Source of the DNA: Gordonia bronchialis DSM 43247
GTDB taxonomy: Bacteria; Actinomycetota; Actinomycetes; Mycobacteriales; Mycobacteriaceae
Reading direction: 5' to 3'
Length of the DNA stretch: 64,000 nucleotides
NCBI RefSeq assembly: GCF_000024785.1
Contig: NC_013442.1
Location: 1-64,000, forward strand
Both the position numbers and the translations under genes were made by a program. Shown piece by piece: positions 8,467-16,809 of the stretch (positions are counted from its first letter, which is position 1; every line of letters begins with the position of its first letter). The notes beneath the pieces were generated by a model. The model made no database searches, was not told the DNA's origin, and worked only from the letters and a program-made list of their open reading frames with translations.

Positions 8467-9319
8467 GAGTACGTCCTTCTGTGGGGTCGGAATCGATCGA
8501 CACAATCCAGGTGCGGCCGCCGGAATCAGCGGTCCGCACGATCTGATAGATGTTCTGCGGCGGCTTGCCGAGGTCCTGCTGTTCGGCGATCATCACCGCG
8601 TAGCTGCCCGGTGCGAGCGTGGTGATCCGCAAGCAGTACGACGTGTGCGGCGCCAATTTGTCGATGAACGACTGCATCCATCGGGCGTCACCGCGCATCG
8701 CCGTGGCGGCCAGTACCGTGCGAGCCTGCACCGCTGAGCGGGCGACGTAGTAGGAGTGCTGGAAGTACTTGATGACCTCTTCGCCGCCTCGTACGCCGCC
8801 GGGCTCTCGACCCGACCACACCGGACCCGTGCGCGCTGTTGGACACGGCGCACCCATCGTGTCGGGCGCGCCGGTGGCAGCCGGTTGCGCAGGCAACTGC
8901 GGTGTCGGTTCGGCAATCAACTTGCTGACGTCCTCACCCGGGTTCGTCTGCTCCGACAATCCCGAACCCAGCCACCACAACGCGCCGACACCGCCGAACG
9001 CCGCAGCCAGCAGCACCATCACCGCCGCGACCGTGACCTTCGTCCCGCGCCGCCGTCGGCGCACCAACAACTCCCGCTGATCAGACACAGCACTCGCCGC
9101 CACCGCAGCCTCATCAGCCGGTCGCTCCTGGACCCCGGTGCTGTGAGCGCGGTCGAGCATGCGTGTGGTGCGGGTGGTGTCGGTGGCTGCCGTCACGCGT
9201 GCCCGGCCCACGACCAGTGCCGGGCGCACCGCGCTCGCCGGCACCGGCTGCGCCCGACCGGCCTCAGCCACCTCCCACGGGCGGCGCCGCGGCACCGTCA
9301 CACGCTGCTGATCAGTCAT
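8459..9319 (-). CDS. Bitopic transfer-operon protein
   Basis: A 286-residue protein with a basic, disordered cytoplasmic N-terminus of about 95 residues (RRRRRGTK just before the membrane), one transmembrane helix (VTVAAVMVLLAAAFGGVGALW), a Pro/Ala linker, and an exported domain of about 130 residues with two or three Cys. Topology is VirB8-like, but no sequence family is recognised. It sits between the glycine-zipper protein and the cutinase-like gene with short overlaps, so it belongs to the same transcript. ATG 9319 is preferred over the TTG at 9322. Confidence 0.65.
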   Translation of the reverse strand: MTDQQRVTVPRRRPWEVAEAGRAQPVPASAVRPALVVGRARVTAATDTTRTTRMLDRAHSTGVQERPADEAAVAASAVSDQRELLVRRRRRGTKVTVAAVMVLLAAAFGGVGALWWLGSGLSEQTNPGEDVSKLIAEPTPQLPAQPAATGAPDTMGAPCPTARTGPVWSGREPGGVRGGEEVIKYFQHSYYVARSAVQARTVLAATAMRGDARWMQSFIDKLAPHTSYCLRITTLAPGSYAVMIAEQQDLGKPPQNIYQIVRTADSGGRTWIVSIDSDPTEGRTHG

Positions 9320-9325
9320 CAAGAA

Positions 9326-10711
9326 TCACCGCCGCCCCGCTGGAATCAATTGCGGTAGACGTACATTCAGGTTCGCTCGCGGGAGCACCTTCTGCGCGGT
9401 CGCGGTCAGATCCTTCACGCCACCTGCGACAGCGCCGCGCACGGCCTGCGCGGTGCCTGCACCGAAGGAGTTCTCGATCGCCCGATACGGGGCGTTGGCC
9501 TGATCGGCCGAAATGTGCAGCGGCACCCGCGCAGCACCGACCTGCGCATGACCATCGACACTGCCGTTGCTACGCACCTCGTAGCGGACGCTTCCGCCAC
9601 CGGGCAGCCCGGAGTTGTCCAGCTCGGCGGTGAACTCGAACTGATTCGCACCGGGATTCGGTGGTGCGGGTGGGCGCTCACCGGGGCCCTGCTGCCACGG
9701 CAGTCCCGGTCGCGTGGGGTGCGCGTTCGGGTCACCCGCACCCAACGCGTCGGCGAGCAGGCCGCCGATGGTGCCCAGCGCCGCAGCGCCGGCGGTGCCG
9801 GCCAGCACCGACACAAACACCGTCGCCGCCGTACCGGCCGCCAATCCGACACCCGCACCGATCCCGGCACCGACCAGTGTGTTCACCGGCGGGCCCGGTG
9901 GCAGCGGGACGACGCTGCCGACAATCGCGCCCGTCACCGCACCACCCAGCGTTGCCAACGGGATCAGAACCGGACCCACCACCAGCATCGTCGTGGTAAA
10001 CCCGACCGCAAACCCGATCCCGCCGCCGACCGCGACACCGATGACCGCCGCCGCCGCTCGCCGCGATGCTTCATCCCTGGGCACACCGTGTGCGATCAAG
10101 AATCGGGCGATCTCGGCCTCTGCATATGCCGCCCACTGGTTCGCCGAGTTGACCGCGCGAATCTTGTTCGGAAACTCCGGAATTCGCTTCACCGGCCACT
10201 CGAGGTTCCCGACGCGCAAGGTGTCCGGTGGCGGAATGATCCGCTTCACCGGAGGAGTCGCACGGGGTACCGCTCGAGGCAAACCCGACTGTGGATACGG
10301 CACCGACTGCGTGCCCCCATCGTCGGGCGCCTGCCACTGCTCCCACTGCCCCGGAGGGGGTGGCGGTACCAGTGTGGGACCCGGATCATACGTCGGCGGC
10401 GCCGGCGGAGGCGTCGTAGTCACGCCGCCCTGGTCATCGCTGCCCGGCGAGTTCGTCACGCCGCCCTGGTCATCGCTGCCCGGCGAGTTCGTCACCCCAC
10501 CCTGTTCGGGTGCCGCATACACCGTCCCCACCGACAACCCCAGACTTGCCACGACCGCAGCGGCCACTGCCCCCGTCAGCGCCCTTTGACGCGGCCGCGA
10601 CCACCTGGCATGTGCCCGCCGCACAGTAGAAGGGGGTGCACACCACTCAGAATCAGCAAGCCGATCATGTTCGGCTGCAACCACATTCAACGAATGACGA
10701 GGCTGATACAT
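9326..10711 (-). CDS. Exported glycine-zipper protein, first gene of the transfer operon
   Basis: A 461-residue protein. A basic N-terminus and signal sequence (ALTGAVAAAVVASLGLSVG) are followed by a Pro/Gly-rich region with a duplicated GGVTNSPGSDDQ unit, then about 130 residues of Gly/Ala-rich helices in glycine-zipper style (GVAVGGGIGFAVGF, GAGIGAGVGLAAG), and a C-terminal beta domain of about 100 residues. Similar actinobacterial proteins carry the uninformative name insoluble domain protein. Glycine zippers often insert into or disrupt membranes, so a pore or envelope role fits. GGAGAG lies nine bases before ATG 10711. Confidence 0.65.
   Translation of the reverse strand: MYQPRHSLNVVAAEHDRLADSEWCAPPSTVRRAHARWSRPRQRALTGAVAAAVVASLGLSVGTVYAAPEQGGVTNSPGSDDQGGVTNSPGSDDQGGVTTTPPPAPPTYDPGPTLVPPPPPGQWEQWQAPDDGGTQSVPYPQSGLPRAVPRATPPVKRIIPPPDTLRVGNLEWPVKRIPEFPNKIRAVNSANQWAAYAEAEIARFLIAHGVPRDEASRRAAAAVIGVAVGGGIGFAVGFTTTMLVVGPVLIPLATLGGAVTGAIVGSVVPLPPGPPVNTLVGAGIGAGVGLAAGTAATVFVSVLAGTAGAAALGTIGGLLADALGAGDPNAHPTRPGLPWQQGPGERPPAPPNPGANQFEFTAELDNSGLPGGGSVRYEVRSNGSVDGHAQVGAARVPLHISADQANAPYRAIENSFGAGTAQAVRGAVAGGVKDLTATAQKVLPRANLNVRLPQLIPAGRR
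10430..10501 (-). repeat. Two-copy 36-bp in-frame tandem repeat
   Basis: Two near-identical 36-bp units inside the glycine-zipper gene encode the tandem GGVTNSPGSDDQ segment of its exported linker. The copies differ at only a few bases, which suggests a recent duplication. Confidence 0.85.
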
Positions 10712-10914
10712 AAAACACACTCTCCGAATCGACGTAGACGAGAACCGGACACCGATGCGCGAACCACCAGAGGGCACGCACCTGCGAGAACGATTGGATG
10801 AACCGCCAACCAAAGCGGCAAGAAGAAGGTGAGAGAAGGGATCGGCGCCGTGTCGCAGACGCCCGCACACAGGCACTGACAGCCGACCACCCGTAACAGC
10901 TAAGCTGGACACAG

Positions 10915-11060
10915 GGCCACCCCCTGCCCTCGTGCAGAGGAACGGAAAGGTGGCCTAGGTCCCGCGAGGACACGGGAAACCCGATCGCCTTGTCGAGGAC
11001 TGCAACCCAGTCCCTGGGAGGGGCCGTTCGACGGCCAATCTTGCTGCCCCTCCCAGGGAC
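10915..11060 (-). ncRNA. Candidate structured leader or small RNA (four hairpins)
   Basis: Between the transfer operon and the next locus lie several compact inverted repeats. A 15-bp perfect stem pairs 11010-11024 with 11046-11060, and its loop contains a competing 6-bp stem (11022-11027/11031-11036). CGGG-AAA-CCCG sits at 10973-10983, GTCC/GGAC at 10959-10971, and a 7-bp stem joins 10915-10921 to 10949-10955 with an inner CTGC/GCAG. The cluster is 200 bp upstream of the operon's first ATG, so it may be a 5' leader, an attenuator, a replication or transfer structure, or an independent RNA. The strand is a guess; no known RNA family was recognised. Confidence 0.4.
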
Positions 11061-12041
11061 GATCATCAATCGACGGCAACGTCACCACCGCCAATGCGAA
11101 CGTCGCGATCAGCTCGCTGGGCCATCACCCAGCCCGCGCGGATCGCCACGTTGATCCGTACACGCATACACACCTTCATTCGTTGGGACACCGCACACAG
11201 CAAGTCCTCAGCGAATGGGGGCAGCGATACGCAACAAATCGCGTAAACTACCAACTGTCCCACCGATTCGCGGCACCTACCGCCTACAGGTCGGGGCAAT
11301 CACAGTGGGCTCACGGACCCTGGTCCGGCCAGGCGCCAACCACACACCGGCCAGGTCCGTGACCCCACACTCTCTCGTAACACCCCCTCCAGCGTCTGTG
11401 TTGTCTCCAGGCCATCGCATAGATGGGGCATAATGAAGAGCGCTTCGCTCCCCAGGAATTGGGTTGGCGTTGCTCTCACGTCGAGCGGTATGACAGCTTC
11501 GAACGCTGACGGGAGGATATGAGGCACTGCGGCAGGGCGACTTCCGGTGCGGCACCGTCGCCGCTCGGTGTCGAATGCAATGCCATCTCGTGCATAATTG
11601 AAGGGGTCCAGCTCCACCGAACGCTGTGAGCATTTGGTGGCTGTGATTGGGTGAGCTGTCCGCGGTGAGGTAAGTGTCCGACGCCAATCAGATTCCCTCA
11701 CCGCGGACAGCAACCTTCTACCGCCGGTGGACGCTGACGCGCCGACTAGCTGCGGTGACCGCCTTGATGCTTGTGCATGCACGGGTAAGGGGAGCTTGCG
11801 ATAGCGCATAGGTGCTTCTCCTCCCAAACAGGTTGACAGCGTCACGACAGAGCCCACCATGGGGTGGCTCGTCTGCGACCGCTGGCGTTGCATCAACCGG
11901 CGGGAAGATCCTTGGACCGAAGCCCAAGCGCATTCCAACCGTACAAAGCTTGCGGTGATCACGCAAGATCCTTGCCCACGGTGTCGGTTTTCCCGTAGGT
12001 CGATCCTCACATTCCCTAGAGTAAACTCAGTAAACCGTTCA
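11061..12041. other. About 1 kb without a convincing gene
   Basis: Open frames here (including a 317-codon minus-strand frame) look like shadows: they lack domains, good starts or a consistent amino-acid bias. A 33-codon minus-strand frame at 11066-11167 with AAGG before its ATG is the only weak candidate. The stretch holds inverted repeats, including the perfect 16-bp pair at 11655-11711 and an imperfect pair around 11310-11362. It may be a scar between modules or a control region. Confidence 0.5.
11655..11711. repeat. Perfect 16-bp inverted repeat with 25-nt loop
   Basis: GCTGTCCGCGGTGAGG at 11655-11670 is exactly complementary to 11696-11711. There is no T-run beside it, so it is not a classic terminator. 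It could be a protein-binding site, the remnant ends of a small element, or an RNA hairpin. Confidence 0.6.
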
Positions 12042-12060
12042 TCGCAAGTAAGAATCGCAA
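12042..12060 (+). promoter_or_regulatory. Upstream copy of a 19-bp operator-like direct repeat
   Basis: The motif TCGCAAGTAAGNATCGCAA occurs here, 33 bp before the double-HTH gene, and again at 12629-12647. It would lie near the -35 region of the regulator's promoter, consistent with autoregulation. It is embedded in GTAAAC/GTTTAC repeats (12020-12066). Confidence 0.55.
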
Positions 12061-12092
12061 GTTTACACCGACAATTACTCGAAGGGCGCCAC

Positions 12093-12638
12093 ATGACCGG
12101 CCAGAATGACCACAACGACTGGGGTTCTGGGCCGATGCGAGAGGTGGATTGGGTGGTGCCAAGAGGAGTGCGATCACCAGGGTTCTCGGCTGCTGCGCTT
12201 CGCAATGCCCTCGCACGTGAGTCGCTTGCAGCTGAGGATCTTGCCGATAGCATCGGCGTCTCTCGTCAGGCTGTTTCGTCATGGCTCACTGGGCAAACGA
12301 CTCCATCTCCCACGTCACTTGTTCGTGCGGCGGAGATTCTCAACCTGTCGCCCGCCGACCTCACGCCCCATGTCGCTGCGGCCAACGTTCACTTGGCGGA
12401 CTTGCGCGTGCGGGCCGGCCTCACCCAGGCGCAGTTCGCGGCGAAGTTGAAGATACCGGCCTCGACCCTGAGCGATATTGAACGAGGCCGGTCACGGTAC
12501 GACGACCTCCTTGCGTCTCGGATGGCCGCGGTGTTGGAGCTGCCCGAGGACGAAGTTGCCTCGGCGTGGGAGCAGGCGGTCGTTGACAGGACCCGAGCAC
12601 GTGAACAGGCCGACGCGGCGCGCCGACGTCGCAAGTAA
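12093..12638 (+). CDS. Double-HTH XRE-family regulator
   Basis: A 181-residue protein with two helix-turn-helix units. LAAEDLADSIGVSRQAVSSW (about residues 45-64) with LTGQTTPSPTSLVRAAEIL is the first, and LTQAQFAAKLKIPASTLSDI (about 110-129) with ERGRSRY is the second. The tail is basic. AAGGG lies seven bases before ATG 12093; a much longer upstream reading is not protein-like. An 18/19-identical repeat flanks the gene, one copy upstream and one overlapping its stop codon, so it probably controls itself and the following amidohydrolase-P450 genes. Confidence 0.8.
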   Translation: MTGQNDHNDWGSGPMREVDWVVPRGVRSPGFSAAALRNALARESLAAEDLADSIGVSRQAVSSWLTGQTTPSPTSLVRAAEILNLSPADLTPHVAAANVHLADLRVRAGLTQAQFAAKLKIPASTLSDIERGRSRYDDLLASRMAAVLELPEDEVASAWEQAVVDRTRAREQADAARRRRK

Positions 12639-12647
12639 GCATCGCAA
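12629..12647 (+). promoter_or_regulatory. Downstream copy of the 19-bp operator-like repeat
   Basis: This copy matches 12042-12060 at 18 of 19 bases and overlaps the last codons and stop of the regulator gene. A TATATT box starts 16 bases after it (12663-12668). The upstream copy is followed by an AT-rich TTACTC at nearly the same distance, so both copies may cover a -35 region. Confidence 0.5.
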
Positions 12648-12697
12648 ACGTATGCCGAGTAGTATATTGCGCCTGTAATGGGACGTACGACTGGGTC

Positions 12698-12719
12698 AAG
12701 CGCCCAGTTGGCGCTTTCT
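12698..12719 (+). terminator. Short terminator or attenuator hairpin
   Basis: AAGCGCC (12698-12704) pairs with GGCGCTT (12710-12716) around a 5-nt loop and is followed by TTCT. It lies downstream of the regulator and also downstream of the possible 12663 promoter, so it could act as a terminator for the former or an attenuator for the latter. Confidence 0.55.
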
Positions 12720-12840
12720 GTAGAGGCGTAGGACTGAATGCTAGGAAACCGCGTTCGAAAAGTAGCTCCGCGCGGCTTTTCTGCAGCCATCCGCAGCCCA
12801 TGTGTTCTCGGGTCGTGGCTCACGGCCGTAGGGTGTCGGT

Positions 12841-13917
12841 GTGTCAACTCGCGACCTCGGGGGAATTGTGGACGCTCACGTGCATCTTTGGGACCCCCTC
12901 ACGACTCCACGCGAAGCCTCGTTGGGCGCCCGCATCTACCGCCGTACCCCGTCGCTGCTCTTCGAGGCTGGGGTCTTCCCTATCGCCGTCCCTAAGCGAA
13001 ACCGAGTCTTCATCCGTACCCCACGGTACGTTGGTCGGCGGTTCGACTTAGCTGACTACGCGGCCGCCTCCCGCGATGTTCGTCAGGACGGACGTGGCAG
13101 TGAAATATCCTTCACTGTAGAGTCTTTCGTCCATATCGAAGCGAGCTGGAAAGCGACAGGGTTAGGCGCGGTCGACGAAACGCAATGGGTCGAGAGCCTT
13201 TGCCAGGACAGCTCGCCGACCTTGCTAGGGCTCGTGGCGCACGTGGACCCACGATGGCCCACCGCGGCCGCCGTCATCGATGCGCACGTCGCAGCGTCGC
13301 CTCGTCTGGTGGGCATCCGATGCTCGGCTGCCTACCACACTCATCGTTCAGTGAAGGACTGGACAGACTTACCGCATCTCTACACCTCGGCGACATTTCT
13401 TGAAGGCTTCGCCGAGATCGCGGCGAGAGCGTTGACCTTCGACGCTTGGGTGTACGGACACCAGCTCGATGATGTTGCCTCGCTGGCCCGCTCCTATCCT
13501 GACACCACCATCGTGCTCAATCACCACGGAACGCCAGTTGGGTTGGTCGGTCAATCTGGTGGGGTCCCACGGCTCCGTGATCAGACTGCTCGGTGGTATG
13601 ACGGCATCGCGGAGTTGGCCGATCTTCCAAATGTGGTTGTGAAGCATTCCGGCATTGCTATGCCCATACTTGGTGGACGGTTCGATGATCCGACCCGGTT
13701 CATCGAAACCATGGGGCCATACATATCACACGTCACCAAGCTCTTCGGCGCGGATCGCATCATGTTCGGATCGAACGCGCCTATCGACTTTGCCGGCGCT
13801 GACTACCCGACCCTTGTCCATGCCGTGGCGGCCGGTGTGCTCGATGCTCTCGGCGAAGAAGCGCTACAACCGACCTTTTGTCTTAACGCGCAGCGGATCT
13901 ACCACACGTCACCCTGA
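12841..13917 (+). CDS. Amidohydrolase-2-family metal-dependent hydrolase
   Basis: A 358-residue TIM-barrel enzyme. IVDAHVHLWDP near the N-terminus supplies the HxH metal pair, and VYGHQLDD, VLNHHGTP and IMFGSNAPID are later strand-end motifs of the COG3618/amidohydrolase-2 group (lactonases, decarboxylases). The GTG start at 12841 has AGGG about eight bases upstream. The stop is 18 bp before a P450 with its own AGGAG, so the two are co-transcribed. The substrate is unknown; a lactone or carboxylic intermediate made by the P450 would fit. GC content is visibly lower than in the transfer genes, suggesting transfer from another source. Confidence 0.8.
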   Translation: MSTRDLGGIVDAHVHLWDPLTTPREASLGARIYRRTPSLLFEAGVFPIAVPKRNRVFIRTPRYVGRRFDLADYAAASRDVRQDGRGSEISFTVESFVHIEASWKATGLGAVDETQWVESLCQDSSPTLLGLVAHVDPRWPTAAAVIDAHVAASPRLVGIRCSAAYHTHRSVKDWTDLPHLYTSATFLEGFAEIAARALTFDAWVYGHQLDDVASLARSYPDTTIVLNHHGTPVGLVGQSGGVPRLRDQTARWYDGIAELADLPNVVVKHSGIAMPILGGRFDDPTRFIETMGPYISHVTKLFGADRIMFGSNAPIDFAGADYPTLVHAVAAGVLDALGEEALQPTFCLNAQRIYHTSP

Positions 13918-13935
13918 AGAACAGGAGAACGAATT

Positions 13936-15330
13936 ATGCACGTCAGTGAGCTGCCTGGACCGTCTTGGTCGCTGCCACTTATCGGCGATCTCTGGCGGAT
14001 CAATCCTGCGATGCCAGTCCACAGTGAGCTTGCGCTGGTCGAGAGCCTGGGAGCGCTCTACAAACTCAATATGGGGCTTGGTCGCGAACTAGTCGTAACA
14101 ACCGACCACAACGTGATCAACGATACCTCCGACGAGGCCACCTGGACCAAGTTCCTCTCGTCCCCCTTTGTCCTTATGCGTGAAACGATGACAGGCAACG
14201 GTCTTCTCACTGCCAACAACTCAGATCCGCTCTGGAGCAAGGCAAATGATCTCATTGCGCCGGGATTCTCAAGGGGAGCACTGGTCTCGTATCACCCGAT
14301 CATGATTGAGGCGGTCAATCAATTGTGTGATATGTGGGAAACCTCCCAAGGTAGCTGGGTGGATGTATCTCGGGACATGAACAGACTCACCATGGAAGTG
14401 ATTGCACGCGCAGGGTTTTCCGATACCTTTAATGCCCTTGGTCCCGAATCGAGTAGTGCCAGCATTGTTGACGAGCTTACCCAGACACTACGTGCACTCT
14501 CGGCAACCGCAAACTCCCTACCCATCCTTGCGGCGCTTCGTTCCTCGCGACTCAAGCGCGGCGCTCAGTCCTTGCGGGATGCGGCGACTCGGATCGTTGC
14601 GCAGCACAGATCCAGATCTGATTCCCATGGCCATACAGACCTGCTCGATCGAATGTGCCCTGCGGGAAGTTCTGACGCACTACCCCGACAGAACGCCGTC
14701 GACCAGTGTCTTACACTCTTGGCCGCGGGCAACGAGACTACCGCCGGTACGCTGGCATTCTGCCTTCACTACTTGGCCCAGGACCTTGCGCTGCAGAGTA
14801 GCGTTCGAAACGAGGTTAAGTCGGTCGGAGCAGTGGCCGGACTACCGTATGAAGCGATCTCCAAGCTCAGGATCACCCGTAGGGTCGTTGACGAATCTCT
14901 GCGACTATGGCCTGTTGCGCCGGCCTATTTCCGGCGTGCGCGCCAGGACACTGTCGTGCACTCGCGAGATCATGGACCCGTGTCAGTTCCGAAGAACACT
15001 GTGGTGATGGTTCTGCTCCTCGGGGCTCACAGAGACCCAACGACATGGGGGTCGGATGCAGCGCAGTTCCGGCCCGACCGATTCGATCCCAAAGAGCTGC
15101 GCCGCTTCCCGGATCGCGTCTACCGCCCATTCGGAGTAGGCCCTCGTAGCTGTATCGGCCGCCAGTTTGCCATCCATGAAGCCATTCTTACTCTGGCGGG
15201 GATCGTAGAACGATACCATCTCGAACCCCAGGCAAAGACTCACTATCAGCTGCAGGCGGATGAGATGATCACTCTAAAGCCGCGCGGACTGAGACTGAAA
15301 GTTGAGGCGGTGGCGCGTGATGGCTCCTGA
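13936..15330 (+). CDS. Cytochrome P450, CYP102-like heme domain
   Basis: A 464-residue P450. The I-helix shows AAGNETTAGT (about residues 262-271), the K-helix ESLRLWP, the meander region FRPDRFDP, and the heme ligand loop PFGVGPRSCIGRQFA with Cys at about 405. The N-terminal half (TGNGLLTANNSDPLW, IAPGFSRGALVSYHP) resembles the fatty-acid-hydroxylase heme domain of CYP102 enzymes, but no reductase domain is fused, so separate redox partners are needed and none is seen nearby. It probably hydroxylates or epoxidises a lipid-like substrate (inference). It overlaps the next gene by 11 bp. Confidence 0.9.
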   Translation: MHVSELPGPSWSLPLIGDLWRINPAMPVHSELALVESLGALYKLNMGLGRELVVTTDHNVINDTSDEATWTKFLSSPFVLMRETMTGNGLLTANNSDPLWSKANDLIAPGFSRGALVSYHPIMIEAVNQLCDMWETSQGSWVDVSRDMNRLTMEVIARAGFSDTFNALGPESSSASIVDELTQTLRALSATANSLPILAALRSSRLKRGAQSLRDAATRIVAQHRSRSDSHGHTDLLDRMCPAGSSDALPRQNAVDQCLTLLAAGNETTAGTLAFCLHYLAQDLALQSSVRNEVKSVGAVAGLPYEAISKLRITRRVVDESLRLWPVAPAYFRRARQDTVVHSRDHGPVSVPKNTVVMVLLLGAHRDPTTWGSDAAQFRPDRFDPKELRRFPDRVYRPFGVGPRSCIGRQFAIHEAILTLAGIVERYHLEPQAKTHYQLQADEMITLKPRGLRLKVEAVARDGS

Positions 15331-16324
15331 TGCGCATTGGGTTGTAGTGGAAGCAATAAGCCCGGCAGGCATGAGCGTGATCAGCACGGGCGGTGTTCAA
15401 CGTGAATGGACTTCTCTAAAACGGCGAGCACCAGCGATAGTTCCGATCGAAGATCTCGTCAGAGATGTTGTCACGCACGGTTCCACAATCGAGCGCACCT
15501 ATAGACCAGCAAGTGGACGGCCCGTCCGAGTTATCGTTGTGCCAATCACGAGTCCCCGCGAATCGGTCTACGGTGTCCAGTTCTGGTGTGGTTCTGAGGA
15601 TGACATTCCGCCGCCTCGGCGGCGGATAACGGGAGTCTTCTGGGATCTACAACGACGTACTGTGGTGCAGCCCTGGGAATCCACTTGGATGTCAGGGCGT
15701 GAAGACGACTACCACGAAGAAGTGCCGCTTGCGCGGGTCCTTCAACTGGGTACAAGATACGACCAGTTCGCTGAAACCCTTCAGTTGCTTTTCGATCCGA
15801 AAACCGGGCAGAAGGCCCAGACGCATGTCACCGTGGTGCACCATAAGTCAGGTAAGCGGATGTGTTGGCAGGTGAACATCGTTGCAATCCCTCCTCACGG
15901 AACCAAGGTGCTCTGGGAAGACGTGACCGATGCTCGCCCCCCCGAGACCCCTACGCTCCACCAACTTGGCATGGAGGAAGCAGCTGCCCGTGGGGTCAAT
16001 GTCGCCGTGATCGCCCCCAGCGTAGGAACAATCGCGGTGTTCCTTACACCGCCACCTAAGTGGATGCCCTGGGACTACCATCGCCCAGGAACTCGCGTCA
16101 TCCATCCTGATGACCAAGTCAAGATGATGGAGTTTCTAGGTTCTGAGGGCTTCGGCCGCAGTGACGATGCTTCGCGGGAGATCCCGGTGCGGCTGTTAAG
16201 TACGAGTGGCCGCTATCTCCCAGTGCGGATGGGTCTTAGACCAACCCCTGGGTCCATCGGGACAGGGATCGTGATAGCCACGTTTGGCAACCCAGAGGCT
16301 CACGAGACGCTTGTTGACGACTGA
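15320..16324 (+). CDS. Sensor-like protein (DUF5593/PAS-like)
   Basis: A 334-residue protein starting MAPDAHWVVVEAISPAGMSV. The opening, the central VRVIVVPITSPRESVYGVQFW and the later pattern resemble mycobacterial and rhodococcal proteins with a GAF-like DUF5593 domain followed by PAS-like modules. Such proteins accompany XRE regulators and lipid-metabolism operons. The ATG at 15320 has GAGG nine bases upstream and overlaps the P450 end. It may sense a ligand or product of the P450 pathway; no output domain is visible. Confidence 0.55.
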   Translation: MAPDAHWVVVEAISPAGMSVISTGGVQREWTSLKRRAPAIVPIEDLVRDVVTHGSTIERTYRPASGRPVRVIVVPITSPRESVYGVQFWCGSEDDIPPPRRRITGVFWDLQRRTVVQPWESTWMSGREDDYHEEVPLARVLQLGTRYDQFAETLQLLFDPKTGQKAQTHVTVVHHKSGKRMCWQVNIVAIPPHGTKVLWEDVTDARPPETPTLHQLGMEEAAARGVNVAVIAPSVGTIAVFLTPPPKWMPWDYHRPGTRVIHPDDQVKMMEFLGSEGFGRSDDASREIPVRLLSTSGRYLPVRMGLRPTPGSIGTGIVIATFGNPEAHETLVDD

Positions 16325-16474
16325 TGAGCGCGTGAGCCTCCATTGGCTCCGGAGCGGCTCGTCCTGGCCGCGCGGTGTGGAGGCCCTACCGGCGTGTCAA
16401 CCTGAAACTGAAACACGCAACCGGCATGATTGGAGCAGCCTGATTGGCGTCACGGCTGTAAAGGATGGATCGTC

Positions 16475-16681
16475 ATGGCACAACGACACCTCGGTGATCG
16501 GCATGCGTACATGGTGCGCGCGAGCACGAGAGCCGACTTCGCGGCGGTGGCCGCTGAGCGAGGCTACTCGAGCGTGTCCCGATGGCTAGCTGATGTTGGT
16601 TACCAAGCCGCTGGCATGGATGAACTCGTTCTTGGCCCGGACAGGAAAGGAGATCAAGACCAGCTGCGTTTGCCTGCGTAG
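16475..16681 (+). CDS. Small ribbon-helix-helix-like plasmid protein
   Basis: A 68-residue protein, MAQRHLGDRHAYMVRASTRA onwards, with AAERGYSSVSRWLADVGYQA. The pattern (short basic beta strand, then a helix with GYSSVS, then a second helix) is that of small RHH-type proteins common next to replication genes in actinobacterial plasmids. AGGAT precedes ATG 16475. A strong hairpin follows directly. It likely controls copy number or the downstream Rep (inference). Confidence 0.65.
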   Translation: MAQRHLGDRHAYMVRASTRADFAAVAAERGYSSVSRWLADVGYQAAGMDELVLGPDRKGDQDQLRLPA

Positions 16682-16687
16682 TTAACA

Positions 16688-16720
16688 CGAACGCCCCCGG
16701 TTGGTACCCGAGGGCGTTCG
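16688..16720 (+). terminator. GC-rich terminator hairpin
   Basis: CGAACGCCC (16688-16696) pairs perfectly with GGGCGTTCG (16712-16720) just after the small RHH-like gene and before Rep. There is no long T-run, as is usual in high-GC actinobacteria. Confidence 0.75.
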
Positions 16721-16809
16721 AAGTGTGAGGGGCCCGAGTTGGTAGCTCGCCCCATTATCCCGAAGGGACTGTCCTGGTAGACAGGTCTCAGGGTAGCGCG
16801 CACCCTTTG

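Noticed and set aside
10900..11094. 64-codon minus-strand frame over the hairpin cluster
   Set aside because: Composition is dictated by the inverted repeats; no domain or good start.
11859..12092. Longer N-terminus for the double-HTH regulator
   Set aside because: The added residues are not protein-like and would cover the repeat operator and promoter; ATG 12093 has a good ribosome-binding site.
11300..12253. 317-codon minus-strand open frame
   Set aside because: It overlaps the double-HTH gene, is rich in Arg/Ser with no domain, and has no ribosome-binding site; it reads as a shadow frame.
15302..15319. Earlier start (MRRWRV) for the sensor-like protein
   Set aside because: ATG 15320 has GAGG nine bases upstream and begins the conserved-looking domain directly; the earlier start has no ribosome-binding site.
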